A stretch of DNA of 22,658 bases from Clostridiales bacterium (GTDB lineage: Bacteria; Bacillota; Clostridia; Oscillospirales; Oscillospiraceae), in contig CABIYX010000043.1 in the NCBI GenBank assembly GCA_902363045.1, positions 1-22,658 of the forward strand, read 5' to 3'. Shown here one piece after another: positions 12,782 through 20,134 of this stretch. The translations under genes were made by a program, and so were the position numbers. The notes under the pieces are model-generated. The model searched no databases and was not told where the DNA came from. It saw only the letters and a list, made by a program, of their open reading frames with translations. Position 1 is the first letter of the stretch; each line of letters starts with the position of its first letter.

Positions 12782-13550
12782 GCTCCTGTTCCTCCCTCTT
12801 CTCCCTGCCGGACATAATCATGTTTGCTATGGCCACGTATTCCTTCGCAAGCTCACTGCTGGGGGCCTGCTCTACAGCCGCCAAGCCGTCATAAATCCCC
12901 TTCTTAGCCACCGCCAGCCGTTTAATCACGCCCAGCAGATTATACTCCTTCTGAAGCAGATCAAGGATGTCATGGTCATCGCCCACCCTTGTATCGTACA
13001 GCGTGGCGATCACCCCCAGCACCTTCAGCTCCGGGTTAATCAGCTCCTGGATCTCCTGGATGCTGTCCTGGAGCTGTGTCAGCCCCCGGTAGGCCAGGTA
13101 ATCCGTCTTGACTGGAATCACCACTCCGTCGGCGCAGGACAGGGCATTGATGGTCAGGATAGAGAGCTGCGGCGGACAGTCAATCAAAATATAGTCATAC
13201 TGCCCCCTGGCCTCCCGGAGCGCCCGGTCTAAAATCTTCTCCCGGCTGGCTCTGGAGAGCAGTTCCATCTCCATGGGCGCCAAGTCGATGATCGACGTGA
13301 CGATGTGCAGCCGGTCACTAAGCTGCTGCACACACTCCATGAGCGGCGTCCCATCCTTCCGCAGCACATCCACGATCGTCCGCTCCACCTCTAGCGGCTC
13401 CAAGCCCACACTGATCGTCAGGCTGGCCTGGCTGTCCAGGTCAATGAGCAGCACCCTTTTCCCGGCAGCCGCCATAGCAGCCCCCAGGTTGTGTGTCGTG
13501 GTGGTCTTGGCCACCCCGCCCTTCTGGTTTGCGATTGCAATTACCTTCAC
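12774..13550 (-). CDS. ParA-family partition ATPase (replicon R)
   Basis: 258 aa from GTG 13550 (AAGGAG 8-9 bases upstream). Deviant Walker A KGGVAKTTTTHNLG near residue 10, Walker A' LLIDLDSQ (~34-41), Walker B YILIDCPPQ (~119). There is no N-terminal HTH, so this is the short ParA type Ib class whose DNA binding is supplied by the RHH partner encoded next. Role: active segregation of plasmid copies over the nucleoid. Clearly distinct from the ParA of replicon L, as expected if the two plasmids must segregate independently. Confidence 0.95.
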   Translation of the reverse strand: MKVIAIANQKGGVAKTTTTHNLGAAMAAAGKRVLLIDLDSQASLTISVGLEPLEVERTIVDVLRKDGTPLMECVQQLSDRLHIVTSIIDLAPMEMELLSRASREKILDRALREARGQYDYILIDCPPQLSILTINALSCADGVVIPVKTDYLAYRGLTQLQDSIQEIQELINPELKVLGVIATLYDTRVGDDHDILDLLQKEYNLLGVIKRLAVAKKGIYDGLAAVEQAPSSELAKEYVAIANMIMSGREKREEQEHE

Positions 13551-13570
13551 TGTCTCTACTCCTTTTTCAA

Positions 13571-13587
13571 TTATATAAATTATTTAA
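13571..13587. promoter_or_regulatory. 17-bp AT-rich element upstream of parA R, shared with recombinase R
   Basis: TTATATAAATTATTTAA is identical to 18442-18458 upstream of recombinase R. It sits among ATTTAA-type repeats between the promoter and start codon, where an RHH repressor/centromere protein would bind. Confidence 0.55.
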
Positions 13588-13605
13588 CTTATTTAAGTTA
13601 TCTCA

Positions 13606-13633
13606 ATTATATCATATATATAACTTATAGCAA
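13606..13633 (-). promoter_or_regulatory. parA R promoter
   Basis: Minus strand TTGCTA (13628-13633), 16-bp spacer, TATAAT (13606-13611). The TTGCTATAA start is also seen at the parA L promoter. Confidence 0.7.
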
Positions 13634-13637
13634 GTAA

Positions 13638-13667
13638 AAAATGGCGAGGCTGAAAGCCTCGCCATTT
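13638..13667 (-). terminator. Terminator after the replicon R toxin-antitoxin operon
   Basis: AAAATGGCGAGGCT pairs with AGCCTCGCCATTTT across a short loop; on the minus strand it is followed by a T run. It lies immediately past the stop at 13668 and separates this operon from parA. Confidence 0.88.
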
Positions 13668-13916
13668 TCATACCTTCACAAATAGGCCGATAGGACACAC
13701 GCCCTCAAATCCCGGCGTGGATATGTACCAGCAGCCAGGGCCTTCCGGCTCCCAAGACACTTCCAGGGTAATGTCGTGCCACCCGTCAGGGAACAGGGCC
13801 GTAAACCACTGTCCGGCGTGTATGCCGTATCCCTCCAGGAGCAGGCGGGGATGCGGATCGGCATCTGCTGGGTCAGGGAGCTGCAACTGCGCGATCCTTT
13901 CTTTATCCCAGCTCAT
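13668..13916 (-). CDS. DUF5348-like small protein, 82 aa
   Basis: ATG 13916 follows GGAAGGG. After a short N-terminus (MSWDKERIAQLQLPD) comes the DUF5348-like pattern: LLLEGYGIHAGQWFTALFPD, ITLEVSWEPEGPGCWYISTP and PIGLFVKV. It begins 17 bases after the YoeB-like toxin and is the last gene before a strong terminator, so it belongs to the toxin-antitoxin operon. It is the counterpart of 627-857, although the antitoxins of the two operons belong to different families. Function unknown; an accessory to the toxin pair is a reasonable idea. Confidence 0.68.
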   Translation of the reverse strand: MSWDKERIAQLQLPDPADADPHPRLLLEGYGIHAGQWFTALFPDGWHDITLEVSWEPEGPGCWYISTPGFEGVCPIGLFVKV

Positions 13917-13933
13917 AATCGTCCCTTCCTTTC

Positions 13934-14194
13934 TCAATCATCATAGTGGCCCAGGCAGGAGATAATATAAATGACCTCTCCCTGCTCATAGTAAACGATA
14001 CGATTAGTTTCATCAATGCGACGGCTCCACCAGCCGCTCAGGTTGCCCCGCAGCGGCTCCGGCTTACCGATTCCCTCATAGGGGCTTCTCTGAATATCCT
14101 TTATCAGCGCGTTAATCCGTTTCAGCGTCTTTTTGTCCTGTGTCTGCCAGTACAGATACTCACTCCACGCCCGATCCTCCCACAACAGCCTCAT
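13934..14194 (-). CDS. YoeB-family mRNA interferase toxin (replicon R)
   Basis: 86 aa. It contains WSEYLYWQTQDKKTLKRINA, GIGKPEPLRGNLSGWWSRRI, DETNRIVYY and the terminal GHYDD, matching YoeB along its full length including the catalytic Arg and C-terminal His-Tyr. Its ATG shares one base with the antitoxin stop (TGATG). The sequence is closer to the YoeB consensus than the toxin at 872-1135. YoeB more often pairs with a YefM antitoxin; here the partner is RelB/DinJ-like. Confidence 0.93.
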   Translation of the reverse strand: MRLLWEDRAWSEYLYWQTQDKKTLKRINALIKDIQRSPYEGIGKPEPLRGNLSGWWSRRIDETNRIVYYEQGEVIYIISCLGHYDD

Positions 14195-14460
14195 CAGTCT
14201 ACCTCAATCAAGTCATGCTCGGCAAAGCGGGCCTTGCCAGCCTTCACATCCTGCATGACGCTCTCCAGGTGCTGGAGGTTACTTTCCGAATAGAATGGAT
14301 CAGCCGAAACCTCAAACGGGATGCGATACTCCCTGCCGACTTTCTTTGCAAACATCGTAAAGGCTGCGCTCATGGAAAGGCCCATCTCGGTACAGGCGCG
14401 TTCCATTCTTTTTTTTACATCTTCATCCAACTTAAAATTAACATTGACCGTGTGTGCCAT
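14194..14460 (-). CDS. RelB/DinJ-family antitoxin (replicon R)
   Basis: ATG 14460 with AGGAGTG upstream; the longer frame to 14517 runs through the promoter. The 88-aa product has an N-terminal RHH strand and helices (MAHTVNVNFKLDEDVKKRME; MGLSMSAAFTMFAKKVGREY) and a C-terminal toxin-binding region (LQHLESVMQDVKAGKARFAE). It pairs with the YoeB-like toxin and should repress its promoter through the palindrome at 14498-14527. Confidence 0.92.
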   Translation of the reverse strand: MAHTVNVNFKLDEDVKKRMERACTEMGLSMSAAFTMFAKKVGREYRIPFEVSADPFYSESNLQHLESVMQDVKAGKARFAEHDLIEVD

Positions 14461-14484
14461 GTCCAACACTCCTTTCCTACTCAT

Positions 14485-14513
14485 AGTATATGCAAAAGTA
14501 AAGAAAAATACAA
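14485..14513 (-). promoter_or_regulatory. Promoter of the replicon R toxin-antitoxin operon
   Basis: Minus strand TTGTAT (14508-14513), 17-bp spacer, TATACT (14485-14490), directly upstream of the antitoxin. Confidence 0.72.
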
Positions 14514-14527
14514 GCATTTTTCTTTAC
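14498..14527. promoter_or_regulatory. 12-bp-arm palindrome over the -35 box (antitoxin operator)
   Basis: GTAAAGAAAAAT and ATTTTTCTTTAC are perfect arms spaced 6 bp, covering the -35. This position and form suit a RelB-type RHH repressor. Confidence 0.65.
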
Positions 14528-14692
14528 ATCTTTGTTACACATTAGCCCACTGTATGTAGCCATTTAGGGGGCATAAACCACTTGATTTGCAAAGCTTTTT
14601 GGCCGCTGTAGATAGGGGGGTGGTTGTTTACCTTCAGAGAAGCGGAAACGGCCCTCCTGGGCCGTCCAGAGGCCGGAAAACGCCCCTATTCC

Positions 14693-16099
14693 TCATCCTG
14701 GACACGCAGCCGGAGGTGGGCAATTCCACCACTTGCGGATCGTTTTCGGGTCAAGGCCCGTATCCCGGTGGCAGTCGGCCTTACGGCCCTCCGGGTTCTG
14801 TTGACGCCACTCATACACCCGGTCTTGAGCCGACGGGCGACCAGCCCACTCAAAATTCGGATAATCAACCATCTGGACGGCCCGCGCCCTGCGCAAATGC
14901 TCTGCTTGCTTACGCCAGTTCCGCTTATTAACCGGCATAGTCAGTCCGGAGATCTTCGCTATATCGTCCCTCGGAAACGTCACATAGTCCTCATTGAACA
15001 TCTCCAGAGCGCACACTACATCATCCTTCGTAAAACGGTTGATATCCTCCACGCTCATATCGTCATAGGGTTTCAACAGGGAGAAGGCGTCATGGCGCAG
15101 CTCCTCCTCACTGATCCCACACTTCATTGCGTAAATCGCCAACGTCATAATACCGTAGAAACGGTGGCCAACCCGGATTTCATCGGCAATACGGTGCAGC
15201 CACCAGTCATAGAGATCCCGCTTGACCGTCCAGCGGCCCCGCCGCTCCTTCTTGACGACCCGCCGCTCATACCAATCCGGGTATTTCTCCTTCGCCTCGG
15301 CCAGCGAGAGCCGCCCCTTCCGCATGAGGCCCAGGAGCCGCTGCTGCTCCCCGTTGCTGTCAGGGATAAACTCCAGCAGCTTTTCCAGCGTCACCCGCCC
15401 GCCGAGCCGGTAGGCCGTTACAGGATACTCCCGGCCCAACTTGGAACCGGAACCGACCACCCGGAAGCCCTGCAAAATACCCTGAACCTGCGGTTCCTTG
15501 ATGGTGGAGGTATACCTGTTCCATATTTGCCGGGTAAGAGAATATTTCAGCTCCTTCAAGCATTTCTGATTGTACGGGTACATAGGGATCGGTTCCTGCA
15601 GCACATAATACAAGTGAAGCCCCGTTCCGCTGTTTACGACAAAGGTTGCCTGGGGAAGAATATCATTGTTCATCTGGTGCAGTGTGTCCCGGAGCTGGGG
15701 CATCCCCACCCCATCCAGGTCAAAGACCAGGGCATAGAGATACCGTGCATTTTTGCCGCACCGCTGACGCCCGAAATAGGAGATAGGAGACATGATGGTA
15801 AAATCCGTGTCGTAGACCTCCGACAGCTCCGACAGTTCATCTGTGATGGTATAGCGTTTGGCCTTGCCCTCCTCCTTGATCTCCAGGGCAATCCCCGCAG
15901 CCTTCGGCGGCACCGTTACCGCAATCCCGTTGCCCTTCGCATCCTCAAAATGGCCCTTCCGTTCAAAGCTGCCCACGGGGAAGATCTCTCGGTAGAACTC
16001 AAAGGGCGTGACCGGCTCCAGGAACTTCTCCAAATGCTCGTTCTTTTCCCGGTACAATTCCTGTAACCGCTCCATAGCAGCCTGCTGATCCATAACCAT
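14693..16099 (-). CDS. Plasmid replication protein with primase-polymerase (AEP-like) core, replicon R
   Basis: 468 aa from ATG 16099 with GGAGGTG 5-7 bases upstream; the frame reads back to 16189 but only through conserved leader. It shares with the replicon L protein nearly all of the core: YLYALVFDLDGVG (DxD), NSGTGLHLYYVL (His), GFRVVGSGSK, and the C-terminal HTH-like GRKADCHRDTGLDPKTIRKW. It differs around the linker before the HTH (RARAVQMVDYPNFEWAGRPS) and ends with a longer tail (NCPPPAACPG). It has no small gene between leader and start, unlike replicon L. Presumed initiator/primase acting at the repeats at 16388-16500. Confidence 0.8.
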   Translation of the reverse strand: MVMDQQAAMERLQELYREKNEHLEKFLEPVTPFEFYREIFPVGSFERKGHFEDAKGNGIAVTVPPKAAGIALEIKEEGKAKRYTITDELSELSEVYDTDFTIMSPISYFGRQRCGKNARYLYALVFDLDGVGMPQLRDTLHQMNNDILPQATFVVNSGTGLHLYYVLQEPIPMYPYNQKCLKELKYSLTRQIWNRYTSTIKEPQVQGILQGFRVVGSGSKLGREYPVTAYRLGGRVTLEKLLEFIPDSNGEQQRLLGLMRKGRLSLAEAKEKYPDWYERRVVKKERRGRWTVKRDLYDWWLHRIADEIRVGHRFYGIMTLAIYAMKCGISEEELRHDAFSLLKPYDDMSVEDINRFTKDDVVCALEMFNEDYVTFPRDDIAKISGLTMPVNKRNWRKQAEHLRRARAVQMVDYPNFEWAGRPSAQDRVYEWRQQNPEGRKADCHRDTGLDPKTIRKWWNCPPPAACPG

Positions 16100-16387
16100 A
16101 CGCTCACCTCCAAAAGAAAAAGTAGCAAAAAGAAAATCCGCTACGGCGGGGAACGCCTGCGGGCGGGAAGGGGGGAAAGGGGAAGCCAAGAGCGGCCCCT
16201 TCGGGGCCTTAAAGAGAAAGTCACCTTCCCCTTTCCCCCCTGGCTCCAGCTGTGGAAATGATGGAAAACCCTATCGGGTTTACCACATTACCACAGCCTC
16301 CGCCCACCCCCCTTTTCCCTTCCGACTTTCTCTCCGTCCGAGAGAGAATTTTAAGAGACTTTTTGAGGGCCTAAAGGCCCAGAGGGG

Positions 16388-16414
16388 GGCATATATTATC
16401 AATACTTTTTTCCC
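16388..16414. repeat. Iteron-like direct repeat, first copy (replicon R)
   Basis: 27-bp unit with core GGCATATATTATCAATA then cttttttccc; second copy 86 bp away at 16474-16500. Confidence 0.7.
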
Positions 16415-16473
16415 CCATATTCGTCAAAGCGATTTTCTCGCCTATTTCCAGTGTCCCCTTGCCCCTCTTACTC

Positions 16474-16500
16474 GGCATATATTATCAATACTTTTTTCCC
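16474..16500. repeat. Iteron-like direct repeat, second copy (replicon R)
   Basis: Identical to 16388-16414. The 17-bp core is the same as in replicon L, while the following bases differ (cttt against gagt), a possible specificity difference. Confidence 0.7.
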
Positions 16501-16514
16501 TATTTTTCGACTTT

Positions 16515-16561
16515 ATTATAGCTCGGCTGGACAGGCCTTTTCAAGTCCTCCAGCCGAGCTA
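16515..16561 (-). promoter_or_regulatory. Rep promoter of replicon R, inside a 13-bp inverted repeat
   Basis: Minus strand TTGAAA (16539-16544), 18-bp spacer, TATAAT (16515-16520). Perfect arms 16519-16531 and 16549-16561 (TAGCTCGGCTGGA and its complement) frame the -35. Stem sequence differs from replicon L but geometry is the same. It also lies just after the stop of the coiled-coil gene and could act as a plus-strand terminator. Confidence 0.75.
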
Positions 16562-16587
16562 TTTTCTTTTGTGCTGCAGGAGGAAGG

Positions 16588-17364
16588 TCAACGCACGCAG
16601 GGCCTCATTTCCTCCGGTACAGGCCCCAGGGGCCGGGTGTGGTAAAAAACTACCTCCCAATAGCCACTCCGGCCATTTAGATTTAACTTCCGCTTCATCA
16701 TTATGTTTTCGTCTTTATTTTTCTCCCACCATTCGCTGTATTGAATCATGTCCTCAAACTCCAGGTCGCAGCTCACCCGAATCCCTACTTTACCAATCAG
16801 CCAGTCCCCGCCGGTCTTATCCCGAAGTAGTTCTCTCCTGATCTGCTTCCTGGCCTGCTCCTCGGTAAACTCCATTGAATAGGGACTCTGTATCACAGTT
16901 TCCCAAAGCATTACCTTTCCCCAGCTATGGCGGCTTATTTTATAGCGGTACTCCTTCTCCATGGAGCGAACCACCGCATACCCAGTGTGCTCCTTCTTTG
17001 GCCGGAGACTCCGGTCGGCATTGGCCCGCTCCCTTGAAATCCGCAGTAGATTAGCGTTAAGGCCCTTCTGGTAATTGACCTCTTTTTCAGCCCTGGTCAG
17101 CTTCTCCTCCATGGCCGTCACCTGTTCCTGCGCGGCCTCCTCGGCCTCCCTGACCCGCTGCTCGGCGGCCGCCCGTTCTCTTCCTATCGTCCTCTTTGCC
17201 TGCTCGATCGCCTCATGCTTATCACGCTCTGCCACGGCAATCCGGCGAAGCAGCTCGTCGTATTCCGCCAGAGGGAGCACCGCGTGGCTGCTATCTTTGT
17301 CATTTCGACCTCCAGGCAAAACCCCGTATCCCAAAAAGCCTCTGCTTTTAGCAAACTCGACCAT
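16588..17364 (-). CDS. Coiled-coil protein downstream of the recombinase (replicon R), 258 aa
   Basis: ATG 17364 with AAGGGGGA upstream, 11 bases after the recombinase stop. N-terminus MVEFAKSRGFLGYG; residues ~45-105 are a long charged coiled coil (RERAAAEQRVREAEEAAQEQ); conserved block NLLRISRERANADRSLRPKK then EHTGYAVV; the end GYWEVVFYHTRPLGPVPEEM matches the replicon L homologue. The core and end are conserved while the coiled coil keeps its character but not its sequence. Function unknown; its constant place between recombinase and rep promoter in both replicons implies a backbone role. Confidence 0.78.
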   Translation of the reverse strand: MVEFAKSRGFLGYGVLPGGRNDKDSSHAVLPLAEYDELLRRIAVAERDKHEAIEQAKRTIGRERAAAEQRVREAEEAAQEQVTAMEEKLTRAEKEVNYQKGLNANLLRISRERANADRSLRPKKEHTGYAVVRSMEKEYRYKISRHSWGKVMLWETVIQSPYSMEFTEEQARKQIRRELLRDKTGGDWLIGKVGIRVSCDLEFEDMIQYSEWWEKNKDENIMMKRKLNLNGRSGYWEVVFYHTRPLGPVPEEMRPCVR

Positions 17365-17375
17365 GGTATCCCCCT

Positions 17376-18398
17376 TTATAGCCCTCGGATATAGTTGTCG
17401 GCCACCACGCTGATCCGGTTATGTCCCAGGGCCTTACTGCATACCAGCATGGCCGCCTTGTCCAGTTTTCGCCCGGCCTCGTCCTTCCTGCAGGTGTAAA
17501 CCTGGCTCTGATACCGGCGTCCCGTCCCACGGTTTATCCGGTCGTAGGGGATATCCTGGATTGCCCTGGCGTGGGCCTTGTAAATGGCCGTTGCATACTC
17601 GGCCCGGTAGCCGTGAATATCGGCGCTCTGGTGGACGTGCTGCCATACCTTTTCCTCGCCCGGCGTCTCCTGTATCCTCTGGACGATCTGCGCCGCATTT
17701 GGGCCGATAATGGGGCTCAGGCGCTCTCTGCCGCCTTTTCCGTTCCTCACGTGGGTAAAATACTCCCCCTGGAACAACCGGGCGTCCTGGAGCATCCCCA
17801 GGCGCTTCACGTCTGCTGGCGTCAGCTCCGCCGTCGGGCGGCTCTCCAGGCTGGAGATCTCCGCTTCAATCTGCGCCCTAGTCACCAGGTCTTTCCCCCG
17901 CAGCTCCGCCAGCTCGCTCCGGCGTAGCCCCGTCCCCTTGCAGAACTTAATCAGCTCGTCGTTGTTGGTCTTGGAAAAGTGCCGGTCGCGCACCCGGTCG
18001 CCGCGGCTCCGCTTGATATCCTCCCGGTTCCGCTTTGGGGGCTTGAAGTAGTTTTCATCATCGGGAGAAATGCCGTACAGCTTGCCCATGGCCTTGGCCT
18101 CTAACTGTACCGTCCAGGCGGAAAGCCCCTGGTCAGCCCTGGCCTGTAGCCACTCGTTGACGTACTTCCTGGCGCTTTTCAGCGTGGTACATTCCGGGTG
18201 ATGCTCCTTGATGTACTGGATAAAATACTTGGTGTGCTTCCAGTAGCTCTTGTAAGTGTTGAAGGAGAAAATCTTCTCCTTATCCGTCCCGGCAACCACC
18301 GCCGCCCGTTTGCTCTCCCCAAAGGCTTGCATCCCCACCAGCTTGTCATAGGCTTGCTGATGGAGGTCTTTATAGTACGCCTTATTCCTGCGGCCCAC
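17376..18398 (-). CDS. Tyrosine recombinase/integrase (replicon R)
   Basis: 340 aa from GTG 18398 (GGAGG 5 bases upstream); ATG 18410 is possible but would contain the ribosome site. All catalytic residues are present: GLRRSEL, GKGGRERLSP, HGYRAEYATAIY, LGHNRIS and NYIRGL with the Tyr four residues from the end. Very similar to the product at 6911-7933 across the full length, with changes clustered in the surface-exposed middle (~180-260) and the amino terminus. Likely multimer or cointegrate resolution for replicon R. Confidence 0.92.
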   Translation of the reverse strand: MGRRNKAYYKDLHQQAYDKLVGMQAFGESKRAAVVAGTDKEKIFSFNTYKSYWKHTKYFIQYIKEHHPECTTLKSARKYVNEWLQARADQGLSAWTVQLEAKAMGKLYGISPDDENYFKPPKRNREDIKRSRGDRVRDRHFSKTNNDELIKFCKGTGLRRSELAELRGKDLVTRAQIEAEISSLESRPTAELTPADVKRLGMLQDARLFQGEYFTHVRNGKGGRERLSPIIGPNAAQIVQRIQETPGEEKVWQHVHQSADIHGYRAEYATAIYKAHARAIQDIPYDRINRGTGRRYQSQVYTCRKDEAGRKLDKAAMLVCSKALGHNRISVVADNYIRGL

Positions 18399-18441
18399 CG
18401 TTACCTCCATTCTTTCGTATCACTTATATAATTTATTTAAT

Positions 18442-18458
18442 TTATATAAATTATTTAA
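18442..18458. promoter_or_regulatory. 17-bp AT-rich element upstream of recombinase R, shared with parA R
   Basis: TTATATAAATTATTTAA, identical to 13571-13587, inside a longer ATTTAA-rich array (18424-18460) between a GTATATAAT box and the recombinase start. Confidence 0.55.
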
Positions 18459-18483
18459 TGTATTCCTATTATATACTTGATAT

Positions 18484-18990
18484 AAGTTAAAGCTAAGGCC
18501 GCCGCCTGCCTGCCCATGGGGGCCCGGCATTTGGCAAAGTACACTTTTTAACGTCTTATGTGTGACGGTTTTGGGGTCTCTCCCCTACACTTTTTTGAGC
18601 TGCTTATGTGTGCAGCCCCGGTTTATTGAGATCTACGGCAGTTCGGGATCTGTCGGCCCCTTTTTAGAGGGAGCTACTCTCCGGCAGATTTACAGTATGC
18701 CAGCTACTATCCGAAGGGTTTATAGGGACAGATACGTTGTACTTACCCGTACTTTCAAAAGGATTACTTATACGGGGTCGATGGTGCGCTTACCAGTTCA
18801 CAAAGGTTACTGCGGCGAGCCCACGCACCATATAGGGGTATCAAACCTATCTCGGCTCCTATATTAGCAAACTGCTAAACCCCTGACCGGCAGCTCCCGG
18901 CCAAGACGCTCTGGGCCTAATTACTATTTACCCTCGCCCAGACGAGCATGAAATCTCTGCTGCAGCTCCCGGCCAACACCGGCCGCAGCC
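18484..18990 (+). ncRNA. Candidate large structured RNA (or structured DNA element), replicon R copy
   Basis: Homologue of 8093-8600. Stems 18681-18686/18698-18703, 18745-18751/18771-18778 (with a conserved bulged G), 18788-equivalent ATGGTGCG/CGCACCAT and 18830-18836/18858-18864 persist despite sequence change. The twin hairpins with loop TTATGTGT are at 18552-18567 and 18600-18615. Strand is tentative, as for the other copy. No protein reading frame is conserved across both copies. Confidence 0.48.
18862..18949. repeat. 88-bp stretch identical in both replicons, second copy
   Basis: Exact copy of 8472-8559. The flanking bases differ on both sides. Confidence 0.9.
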
Positions 18991-19063
18991 GTTCGATCCT
19001 GCCTCCTTCCTGCAGGGGCTGCTGATTTGTAGCCCCTGCAAATACACGTTTTCCTCCAGTGTC

Positions 19064-19092
19064 ATGTTACCATAGATAATCCAGACTGTCAA
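19064..19092 (-). promoter_or_regulatory. Conserved minus-strand promoter at the right edge of the RNA block (R)
   Basis: TTGACA (19087-19092), 17-bp spacer ending TATGG, TAACAT (19064-19069). It aligns with the site at 8629-8657 although most other bases here have diverged. Confidence 0.62.
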
Positions 19093-19112
19093 CTTATTAC
19101 GAAAGATAACCG

Positions 19113-19158
19113 CATAACGGTTTACCCGTTCACGCATAGCGTAACGGGTAAACCGTTA
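19113..19158. repeat. Large palindrome at the edge of the R backbone
   Basis: ATAACGGTTTACCCGTT and its complement around a 12-bp GC-containing centre. Arms identical to 8681-8726, centre different, which implies selection on the arms. Confidence 0.8.
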
Positions 19159-19176
19159 TTGAATATAAATTTGCTC

Positions 19177-19204
19177 TTGATATGATTTCATTTCGTGATA
19201 TAAT
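19177..19204 (+). promoter_or_regulatory. Promoter of the 296-aa exported protein
   Basis: TTGATA (19177-19182), 16-bp spacer, TATAAT (19199-19204), 40 bases before the ATG at 19244. Confidence 0.75.
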
Positions 19205-19243
19205 CAAGTCTGCTGTAAAATTTTGCCTCAAGGAGGAGCTTTC

Positions 19244-20134
19244 ATGAAACTGTCAAAATTACTTTCTCTTGGCCTTGTCGTATCTACTCTGATCACTTCC
19301 TTAACCCTTTCTGCATCTGCAATTACCCCCTCCCATCAAGCTCCTGTTGTTTATTCTCCTGAATTTCCTGATGCCTACATTGTTACTGAAGTCACACCAG
19401 AAACTCAAAATCTTGATGGCACATCCGGTTCTCTTGGCTCTGTATCCGCCACAGTTTTCGTTGAAGAATCTTATGACATTGTCAATGGAGAATTAACTGT
19501 CACTGATAGTCGCCTTCTTTCTGAAAATGAAGTAAAAGCTATTGGCGAAGAAAATTTTCTTGATCTTAACGATGCACCTATTCCCCAAAAAACAGCTACT
19601 GCTTCTCGCGGAAAATTAACTATTACCTTTGCCGGAACCCATTCTCTGAACAACGGCGGTGTCTCTTGTACTCTTACTGGTACTGCTGGTTGGGCACGAC
19701 CTGATATCATTGGTAGTAATAGTAATAACCCTACTCCTGGAGAAGATTTTATTGGCGTAACTTGGTTTGGTGGTTTTACTGCACTCAAAACCAGCATTTC
19801 CGGAACTGATAATATGCATCAGAGTCTAAAAATTTATTCTGCCGATTCTGTTCCGAATGGGGGACGAGTGTGGTCTTTCGAAGAGTCTATTGTCCATCCG
19901 AAGTATAGTACCTATGCGGCAGACATGAATTTGTCCCTCACGCTTTCTAAAAACAAACTCACTGGTGATGGAAATACGGCTGAAGCTGTCTTAAAGTACA
20001 TTCATACTTACTCCAAAGTAAACGGATCTATTAGTATTACTCCTGGTACCGACTCTGCTGCCGGTAGTTTTTCTCTTTCCAATACTAAAGACCAGTGGTC
20101 GATTACTTGCACAATTCACAGCATTCCATATTAA
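19244..20134 (+). CDS. Exported protein, 296 aa, unknown family
   Basis: ATG 19244 with AAGGAGGAG upstream. Signal peptide residues 1-26 (MKLSKLLSLGLVVSTLITSL then TLSASA). The mature protein is Ser/Thr/Gly-rich and probably all-beta: an N-terminal region (YIVTEVTPETQNLDG), a middle with KLTITFAGTHSLNNGGVSCT, and an end with SLTLSKNKLTGDGNTAEAVL and SITPGTDSAAGSFSLSN. No anchor or catalytic motif is seen. Codons favour T-ending forms (tct, ctt, gct) far more than the backbone, suggesting separate ancestry. It is a plus-strand gene just beyond the R palindrome. Confidence 0.78.
   Translation: MKLSKLLSLGLVVSTLITSLTLSASAITPSHQAPVVYSPEFPDAYIVTEVTPETQNLDGTSGSLGSVSATVFVEESYDIVNGELTVTDSRLLSENEVKAIGEENFLDLNDAPIPQKTATASRGKLTITFAGTHSLNNGGVSCTLTGTAGWARPDIIGSNSNNPTPGEDFIGVTWFGGFTALKTSISGTDNMHQSLKIYSADSVPNGGRVWSFEESIVHPKYSTYAADMNLSLTLSKNKLTGDGNTAEAVLKYIHTYSKVNGSISITPGTDSAAGSFSLSNTKDQWSITCTIHSIPY

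Larger units (their letters stand above)
16100..16587 (-). other. Candidate origin and rep leader of replicon R
   Basis: This ~490-bp gene-free block is homologous to 5436-5887. It contains paired repeats, a hairpin with arms 16249-16271 and 16276-16297, and a 16-bp perfect stem GGGGGGAAAGGGGAAG (16170-16185) with its complement (16225-16240) enclosing a GGCCCC/GGGGCC hairpin, about 60 bases before the rep ribosome site. In L the stem sequence differs, with one compensated pair and one G-U on the minus strand, which supports function as a folded mRNA leader. Confidence 0.5.

Noticed and set aside
14693..16189. 498-aa version of rep R
   Set aside because: The extra 30 codons run through conserved leader and the GGAGGTG ribosome site; ATG 16099 aligns with rep L.
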